A DNA stretch of 5,741 nucleotides from Acidobacteriota bacterium (GTDB lineage: Bacteria; Acidobacteriota; Terriglobia; Terriglobales; Acidobacteriaceae): contig JAJZDO010000574.1 in NCBI GenBank assembly GCA_021805955.1, positions 1 through 5,741 of the forward strand. The letters are read 5' to 3'. Position numbers and translations under genes: made by a program. This document shows positions 1-4,137 of this stretch, piece by piece (within the stretch, counting starts at the first letter, position 1; each line of letters opens with the position of its first letter). Below the pieces are notes generated by a model, which did not search any database, was not told the DNA's origin, and worked only from the letters and a program-made list of their open reading frames with translations.

Positions 1-1
1 T

Positions 2-1756
2 CTGGTCGTCAATGGCATGGATCGCGAGCGGGCAAAGCCGGAAGCGGTGCTGGAGCGTTTGCGAGCCAGCTTTGGACGTTCTGTGACCCCGGTGGCGTTG
101 CCGATTGGGGCGGGGCCGTCGTTCTCCGGCATCGTGGACTTGATCGCGATGCAGGCCTATGAGTATCGCGCGAATGCGAAGGGGCGCGGCCAAGCCATCG
201 CAATCCCGAAAGAGTTACTGGAGCAGGCGCAAGCGGGACACGATGCGTTGGTGGAACTGGTGGCAGAGGGAAAAGACGAATTGATGGAAGAGTTCTTTAC
301 CGGAGGCACGCTCTCGGAAGAACATCTGATACCAGCGCTGCATGAAGCCATCCGGGAGGACCGTATTTTCCCGGTGATGTTTGCGTCCGGATTCGCCAAC
401 GTTGGAACTGATCGCCTGCTGGAGTTTTTCCGCATCTATGCGCCCGCGCCGGTGGAGCGCGCGCCGGTACCGGCTACCTCGTTGGCCGCGAAAAGTGCAA
501 GGCCGGGCAACGGTGATGCTAATGAGGCGGCGGCAAAAGAGGACCAGCCCGTCGTCGACAACGGGCCGCTGTCCCTTTTCGTATTCAAAACGATTTCCGA
601 TCCGTTCGCGGGACAAATCTCCTTCTTCAAAGTATTTTCCGGATGCGCGCACGATAACGATTCGGTCTTCAATTACAAACAGCAGGCGCAGGAAAAGCTG
701 GCGCATCTTTCTGTCATGCAGGGGAAAAAGCCGCTGCCGGTGACGGAATTGCATGCCGGCGATCTGGGCGCCGTCGCCAAGCTGCGCAGCACGCACACCG
801 GCGACACGATGGGCGACAGCCGCCATGCAATCTTGTACGAGCAGGTGCAGAACCCGGAGCCGGCAATTGCATTTGCGATTGAGCCACGCACGCGGGCGGA
901 TGAAGACAAGCTGGCGAATGCCCTGCACCGGATTATGGAGGAAGACACGCTGATTCGCTTCTTCCGCGATCCGCAGACCAACGAATTTCTGATTGCCGGG
1001 ACGGGGCAGCAGCATATCGAAGTGGTGGTGTCGAAGCTGCGGCGGCGGTATCACACGGAAGTCACGCTGAAAGCGCCCAAGGTACCGTATCGCGAAACGA
1101 TTCGCGCGCAGGCGGAGGGTCATGGCCGGCACAAGAAACAGTCCGGCGGCCACGGGCAATTTGGCGACTGCAAGATTCGCATTGAGCCGCTGCCGCGCGG
1201 CGGAGGGTTCGAGTTTGTGAATGACATTTTCGGCGGAGCGATTCCGCGCAATTATGTTCCCGCCATTGAAAAGGGCGTGCGGGAAGCTGCTGATCGAGGC
1301 TATCTCGCGGGTCATCCCATGGTGGACTTCAAGGTGACCGTGTTCGACGGCTCGTACCACGAAGTAGATTCGAATGAAATGAGCTTCCGCATTGCGGGGC
1401 GGCTGGCCTTCCGTGATTGCATGGAAAGGGCGCGACCCGCGCTGCTGGAGCCGGTGATGCGGGTGAGCATCCAGGCGCCGGACACGTTTGCCGGGACCGT
1501 GATGGGAGACCTGCCGGGGCGGCATGGACGGGTGCTGGGAATGGAGCCCAGCTCCGTGCCGGGACAGACTGTCATCCAGGCGGAAGTTCCGATGGCGGAC
1601 ATGTTGAGCTATGGAGCCGACCTGACCGCGATGACCCAGGGCCAGGGCAGCTTCCACATGGAGATGGACCACTACGACTTTGTTTTGCCGCAAACACAGG
1701 AAAAGCTTGTGGCGGCGGCCAAGCAACGTCAGTCGGTGCCGGACGACGAATCGTAG
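2..1756 (+). CDS. fusA: Elongation factor G-like translational GTPase (EF-G-2 type), 5'-truncated by window edge
   Basis: Ribosomal translocase family GTPase, acting in the cytoplasm. The reading frame is already open at base 2, so the start and roughly the first 130-140 residues (P-loop, switch I and II) lie outside; 584 codons plus TAG remain. The ATG at 17 is internal, because it is the Met of the G4 motif. Visible order: G4 at 11-22 (NGMD), G5-like ASGFANVG at ~383-406, an Ala/Pro-rich linker (~440-562), domain II from ~563 (FKTISDPFAGQISFFKVFSG), domain III (~865-1090), domain IV with GGAIPRNYVPAIEKG and the tip GSYHEVDS (1349-1372), and domain V to ~1700 (YGADLTAMTQGQGSF). These are diagnostic EF-G blocks. 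The wording of G4/domain II and the long linker resemble EF-G-like (FusA2-type) paralogues rather than the str-operon enzyme; this is inferred. Oddities: the Lys of NKxD is Gly, and the G5 GSA is ASG. lpxD follows after 27 bases. Confidence 0.93.
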   Translation: MVVNGMDRERAKPEAVLERLRASFGRSVTPVALPIGAGPSFSGIVDLIAMQAYEYRANAKGRGQAIAIPKELLEQAQAGHDALVELVAEGKDELMEEFFTGGTLSEEHLIPALHEAIREDRIFPVMFASGFANVGTDRLLEFFRIYAPAPVERAPVPATSLAAKSARPGNGDANEAAAKEDQPVVDNGPLSLFVFKTISDPFAGQISFFKVFSGCAHDNDSVFNYKQQAQEKLAHLSVMQGKKPLPVTELHAGDLGAVAKLRSTHTGDTMGDSRHAILYEQVQNPEPAIAFAIEPRTRADEDKLANALHRIMEEDTLIRFFRDPQTNEFLIAGTGQQHIEVVVSKLRRRYHTEVTLKAPKVPYRETIRAQAEGHGRHKKQSGGHGQFGDCKIRIEPLPRGGGFEFVNDIFGGAIPRNYVPAIEKGVREAADRGYLAGHPMVDFKVTVFDGSYHEVDSNEMSFRIAGRLAFRDCMERARPALLEPVMRVSIQAPDTFAGTVMGDLPGRHGRVLGMEPSSVPGQTVIQAEVPMADMLSYGADLTAMTQGQGSFHMEMDHYDFVLPQTQEKLVAAAKQRQSVPDDES

Positions 1757-1771
1757 GGGGTCGCTTTTCGA

Positions 1772-1777
1772 TACAAT
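1772..1777 (+). promoter_or_regulatory. Putative -10 element of lpxD (TACAAT), leaderless geometry
   Basis: TACAAT matches the bacterial TANNNT -10 pattern and ends six bases before the lpxD ATG at 1784, so transcription would begin at or next to the start codon. There is no Shine-Dalgarno sequence in the six bases between (CAGCCC). No convincing TTGACA-like -35 is visible 17 bases upstream. The same hexamer-to-ATG spacing recurs before the lipoprotein gene. The EF-G gene could still read through into lpxD. Confidence 0.5.
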
Positions 1778-1783
1778 CAGCCC

Positions 1784-2806
1784 ATGCAACTGGCAGAACT
1801 GGCACGCCGACTGAACGCGCGTTTGGAAGGCAGCCCGGAGAATCCCGCGCCCGGGACACTCGAAATAACGGGCGTCGCGGGCATTGAAGAAGCGGGTGCG
1901 TATCAGGTGACCTTTGTCGCCAACCCAAAATATGCGGCACTGACAAAAACTACCCAAGCCGCGGCGGTATTGGTGACCGAGGACTTCCCTGCTATCACAG
2001 CGGCAACGCTGCGGACGGCGAATCCTTATCTGGCCTTTGCGCATGCGATTGAGATTTTCTATCAGCCGCCTCTGTATTCCGCAGGCATGCATCCGACTGC
2101 CATTATTCATCCAACCGCGAAGTTGGGCCGCGATTGTCATGTGGGAGCGTACGCCGTGATCGAAGCGAACGTGGAGATTGGTGACGCCGCGGTTCTGCTG
2201 GCGCATGTGGTGATCTATCCCAATGTTCGCATCGGAAATCGTTTTTTTGCGCATGCCCATGCAGTGGTGCGTGAAGGATGCCAGTTAGGCGACGATGTCA
2301 CCTTGCAAAATGGCGCGGTGATCGGAACGGATGGATTTGGATTCGCAAAAGATGATGCGGGACGCTGGTACAAGATTCCGCAGTCGGGCCCGGCGATCCT
2401 GGAAGACCGGGTGGAGGTGCAGGCGAATGCGTGCGTGGACCGCGCCAGCGTTGGCGAAACGCGCATTGGCGCCGGCACGAAGGTCGACAACCTGGTGCAG
2501 GTGGGCCATGGATGCACGGTAGGAGAGAATACGCTGTTGTGTTCGCAGGTGGGACTGGCCGGTTCTTCTCACCTAGGCAAGAACGTGATTTTAGCGGGAC
2601 AGGCCGCCGTAGCCGGACACTGCTCGATCGGTGATGGATCGATCCTGACCGCACAGAGCGCGGTGTCGCACGATGTTCCGCCTGGAAAAGTGATGAGTGG
2701 ATCCCCGGGATTGGATAATAAACTGTGGCTGCGTTGTGTGGCTGCTTATAGCCGCCTGCCGGAGATGGTGAAGACGATGCGCAAGCTGGCGGAGTCGAAG
2801 GAATAG
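1784..2806 (+). CDS. lpxD: UDP-3-O-acylglucosamine N-acyltransferase LpxD
   Basis: Third step of lipid A synthesis: transfers an (R)-3-hydroxyacyl chain from acyl carrier protein to the 2-amino group of UDP-3-O-acylglucosamine, in the cytoplasm near the inner membrane. 340 residues, close to the ~340 usual for the family. Residues ~1-105 are the N-terminal uridine-binding domain (VTFVANPKYAAL, AAAVLV, NPYLAFAHAIEIF). From ~105 to ~300 runs a left-handed beta-helix of hexapeptide repeats, starting HPTAIIHPTAKLG, with the family block IGTDGFGFA at 180-188. The helix is capped by a C-terminal helical segment (YSRLPEMVKTMRKLAE). His242 (QVGHG) and His279 (AGHCSIG) are 37 residues apart, the same spacing as the catalytic pair His239/His276 of E. 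coli LpxD. The ATG is chosen because the protein begins at the usual family start. The gene is not in the bamA-skp-lpxD-fabZ-lpxA arrangement seen in enterobacteria. Confidence 0.97.
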   Translation: MQLAELARRLNARLEGSPENPAPGTLEITGVAGIEEAGAYQVTFVANPKYAALTKTTQAAAVLVTEDFPAITAATLRTANPYLAFAHAIEIFYQPPLYSAGMHPTAIIHPTAKLGRDCHVGAYAVIEANVEIGDAAVLLAHVVIYPNVRIGNRFFAHAHAVVREGCQLGDDVTLQNGAVIGTDGFGFAKDDAGRWYKIPQSGPAILEDRVEVQANACVDRASVGETRIGAGTKVDNLVQVGHGCTVGENTLLCSQVGLAGSSHLGKNVILAGQAAVAGHCSIGDGSILTAQSAVSHDVPPGKVMSGSPGLDNKLWLRCVAAYSRLPEMVKTMRKLAESKE

Positions 2807-2871
2807 TCGTGATTTTCGACGCGGTTTCACACCGGGGACGGCAACTCCACTCGAGAGATATTTTCCTCGCC

Positions 2872-2877
2872 TACACT
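2872..2877 (+). promoter_or_regulatory. Putative -10 element of the lipoprotein gene (TACACT), leaderless geometry
   Basis: TACACT ends six bases before the ATG at 2884, the same distance as the TACAAT before lpxD. The intervening GGAGAC contains GGAG, but that lies only two bases from the ATG, too close for a normal ribosome-binding site. No clear -35 is seen. It lies in the 77-base gap after lpxD, so the small gene probably has its own promoter. Confidence 0.42.
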
Positions 2878-2883
2878 GGAGAC

Positions 2884-3276
2884 ATGAGTAGACGGAATCG
2901 ACTGCGGGGATTCTTGGGGTTGTTCGTATTGGCGAGCCTGCTATTGGTGGTGGGCTGCCGCTCGAAGCTGGTCGAGGTACGGGTCGTCAACTCCGGAACA
3001 ACCGAGCTGCACAACGTCGAAGTCGACTACCCCAACGCCAGCTTTGGAATTTCGAGCCTCGCTCCCGGAGCGACGTATGTGTACCGCATACAACTGCAGG
3101 ATGCAGGACGCATGAAAGTCGAGTTCTCCGACAGCCAGCAGCAACCTCATTCCGGCAAAGGGCCGTATGCAAAAGAGGGTCAGCAGGGTACGCTCACGCT
3201 GACGCTGGATCCAAGCGGCAAAAACCAGTGGACTCCGCACCTGCACCCTGCGGCAACCGCGCCTGCGGGAGAGTAA
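2884..3276 (+). CDS. Small predicted lipoprotein, beta-sandwich-like, function unknown
   Basis: 130 residues. The N-terminus is a lipoprotein signal: basic n-region (MSRRNRLR), hydrophobic stretch from Phe10 to Val23, and lipobox V-V-G-Cys25, so a mature lipid-anchored protein of ~106 residues is expected. No Asp follows the Cys (it is Arg), so by the E. coli rule it would go to the outer membrane; whether that rule holds here is unknown. The mature part is rich in alternating beta-strand patterns: VEVRVVNSGTTELHNVEVDY, SLAPGATYVYRIQL, MKVEFSD, GTLTLTLDP. This resembles a short immunoglobulin-like or DUF-type beta-sandwich with no catalytic motif visible. A GTG at 2809 in the same frame would give 155 residues, but the ATG at 2884 is preferred because it puts the signal peptide at the N-terminus and follows the TACACT element. 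I do not recognise a characterised family. Confidence 0.82.
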   Translation: MSRRNRLRGFLGLFVLASLLLVVGCRSKLVEVRVVNSGTTELHNVEVDYPNASFGISSLAPGATYVYRIQLQDAGRMKVEFSDSQQQPHSGKGPYAKEGQQGTLTLTLDPSGKNQWTPHLHPAATAPAGE

Positions 3277-3402
3277 AGCGGATTTCCTATATCGTCATCC
3301 AAGTTCAACAAGAATCTGCGCGCTGCGGCGATACTGTTGGCTTGAGCGGGACGGCTGGCTTCCGCAAGCCCGCTACTTGTTCGACAGGGCCATCCCAAAC
3401 AC
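3277..3402 (+). other. Non-coding gap with a possible bulged hairpin
   Basis: No gene is supported between the lipoprotein stop and the IS relic. The only structure seen is AGCGGG (3345-3350) complementary to CCCGCT (3369-3374). Within it, GCTT (3358-3361) can pair with AAGC (3366-3369), partly competing for the same bases. There is no T-run after it, so it is not a textbook intrinsic terminator. Confidence 0.3.
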
Positions 3403-3420
3403 GGGCGTTGTTGCACGGAT
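3403..3420 (+). repeat. Left terminal inverted repeat of the IS relic
   Basis: GGGCGTTGTTGCACGGAT. Its last 14 bases are the exact reverse complement of 3742-3755. The outer four bases differ from the right end by two transitions (GGGC against GAGT). Confidence 0.82.
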
Positions 3421-3450
3421 AGGGTAGAAATCGGCTACTCTGGGCACAAC

Positions 3451-3705
3451 CCGTCGCAGCGGGGCCAGCACATTCTTTCGATTGCTGCACGAGGAAGGTT
3501 GGATTGGCAGAAGAAGACCGATTACGGCCGACGCGCTCTGGTTGAAACCGCGATGGGCCGCTACAAAGCCATCCTCGGTCCTTGCCTTCGGGCGCGCAGC
3601 TTCTCCGGCCAGCAGGCCGAAGCGGCTGTCGGCGTGGCCGTCCTCAACCGCATGCTTGGCACCGGACGCCCGAACTCCGTTCGCCGTCTAAACATCGCAG
3701 CGTAA
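3451..3705 (+). pseudogene. IS5-family transposase, C-terminal fragment
   Basis: Only the last ~85 codons remain, ending at TAA (3703-3705). The reading frame shows ILSIAARGRLDWQKKTDYGRR, then the catalytic-Glu region, then AVLNRMLGTGRP near the end. The signature Y-(2)-R-(3)-E-(6)-K of IS4/IS5-type DDE transposases is complete: Tyr at 3523-3525, Arg at 3532-3534, Glu (third acidic residue) at 3544-3546, Lys at 3565-3567. Family similarity fades upstream of about 3451, where the fragment joins the left terminal repeat region. Both catalytic Asp residues and the N-terminal DNA-binding region are absent, so it cannot be an active transposase. A TTG at 3499 would give a 68-residue product, but I see no reason to think it is made. 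Confidence 0.85.
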
Positions 3706-3741
3706 TCAATCTGGGGTATGGGGGGACTTGACCTTCGCTCG

Positions 3742-3759
3742 ATCCGTGCAACAACACTC
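3742..3759 (-). repeat. Right terminal inverted repeat of the IS relic
   Basis: Plus-strand ATCCGTGCAACAACACTC, inverted match to 3403-3420. It lies 36 bases after the transposase stop codon, a normal distance for the right end of a compact IS. Confidence 0.82.
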
Positions 3760-3906
3760 CGGGAAAGGATGACTATGTCCAGTGAAATCAACCGTTCAAT
3801 TCGCAGAAAATGCTGTCTTGGACAAGAGTGATGGTATCTACAAACAAAAAACGACTACAGTCAGACGGTCACTTTTATGTCTTGCGCCGTAAATCATTGA
3901 TTCAGT
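3760..3906. other. Non-coding segment between IS relic and tRNA-Arg remnant
   Basis: No gene is supported. If the tRNA remnant is an integration footprint, this is the original chromosomal sequence downstream of that tRNA. Read on the minus strand, about 45 bases past the CCA, there is a very short GAC/GTC hairpin (3853-3862) followed by six T (3851-3846). It might be a weak terminator of the ancestral tRNA gene, but the stem is too short to call one. Confidence 0.35.
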
Positions 3907-3951
3907 TGGTGGGCGAGGCGGGAATCGAACCCACAACCCCCGGCTTAGAAG
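3907..3951 (-). other. Attachment-site remnant: 3' half of a tRNA-Arg(UCU) gene
   Basis: On the minus strand the segment reads as the 3' half of a tRNA. Anticodon loop CTTCTAA (3951-3945) has anticodon TCT, hence Arg. The 3' side of the anticodon stem is GCCGG and the variable loop GGGTT. The T-arm is GTGGG-TTCGATT-CCCGC (3934-3918), the acceptor 3' strand CTCGCCC (3917-3911), discriminator A, and encoded CCA (3909-3907). The D-arm and the 5' acceptor strand (expected GGGCGAG) are not present at higher coordinates. Similarity stops at the 5' edge of the anticodon loop, where AT interrupts what would be the stem GGC/GCC. Such half-tRNAs arise when an integrative element recombines into a tRNA 3' end. 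It is not a functional tRNA. Confidence 0.85.
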
Positions 3952-4084
3952 ATGCCGCATTGCGCTTTTCTGCCATTTACCATCCTTTGCCATGATGTGA
4001 CATTTAGCCAATGAAAATGCTGGTATCAGGCGTTTTCGAGAGGGAAGACGTTACTGCGGAATACTGCCGTTTTTCATTCAGAGG

Positions 4085-4103
4085 GGGTACAAAAGTGGGC
4101 ACA
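4085..4103 (+). repeat. Two direct GGG(T/C)ACA repeats, possible integrase arm sites
   Basis: GGGTACA (4085-4091) and GGGCACA (4097-4103) are spaced 12 bases start to start, about one helical turn. They lie ~140 bases on the element side of the tRNA-Arg remnant, where accessory (arm-type) binding sites of a tyrosine recombinase would be expected. Two short copies alone are weak evidence. The rest of 3952-4137 holds no supportable gene. Confidence 0.25.
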
Positions 4104-4137
4104 GTGGATTTTCTCGCCGATCCTTACGAAATCTCAC

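Larger units (their letters stand above)
3403..3759 (+). mobile_element. Internally deleted IS5-family insertion sequence (MITE-like relic)
   Basis: A 357-bp segment bounded by inverted repeats: GGGCGTTGTTGCACGGAT on the left and, read as reverse complement, GAGTGTTGTTGCACGGAT on the right. They agree at 16 of 18 positions, with an unbroken 14-base core. Between them lies only the C-terminal part of an IS5-type DDE transposase (3451-3705). An intact IS of this type is usually ~0.8-1.2 kb with a transposase several times longer, so most of the interior is missing while both ends survive. The deletion junction must fall between about 3421 and 3450. I could not define a target-site duplication at the assumed ends, so exact borders are uncertain by a few bases. 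Such an element cannot move by itself but could be mobilised by a related transposase. Confidence 0.8.

Noticed and set aside
215..2260. 681-codon open frame on the minus strand, antisense to the EF-G gene and lpxD
   Set aside because: It spans two clearly recognised plus-strand genes, has a Arg/His/Gln-rich composition without family motifs, and is a typical shadow frame in G+C-rich DNA.
2809..2883. Upstream GTG start extending the lipoprotein gene by 25 codons
   Set aside because: It would bury the signal peptide and lipobox inside the protein and ignores the TACACT element placed before ATG 2884.
3180..3490. Short overlapping ORFs on the minus strand across the lipoprotein end and IS left end
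   Set aside because: They cross unrelated features (lipoprotein gene, IS terminal repeat) and show no recognised motif.
3482..3691. Second plus-strand frame through the transposase fragment
   Set aside because: The Y-2-R-3-E-6-K signature is in the other frame (3451-3705); this one is its shadow.
3810..3995. Plus-strand ORF containing VGEAGIEPTTPGLE
   Set aside because: This peptide is the well-known false translation of the antisense strand of a tRNA 3' half; it coincides with the tRNA-Arg remnant.
4057..4076. Possible terminator: TGCGGAATACTGCCG followed by TTTTT
   Set aside because: Only a three-base CGG/CCG stem can form; the resemblance is mainly a direct repeat of TACTGC, not an inverted one.
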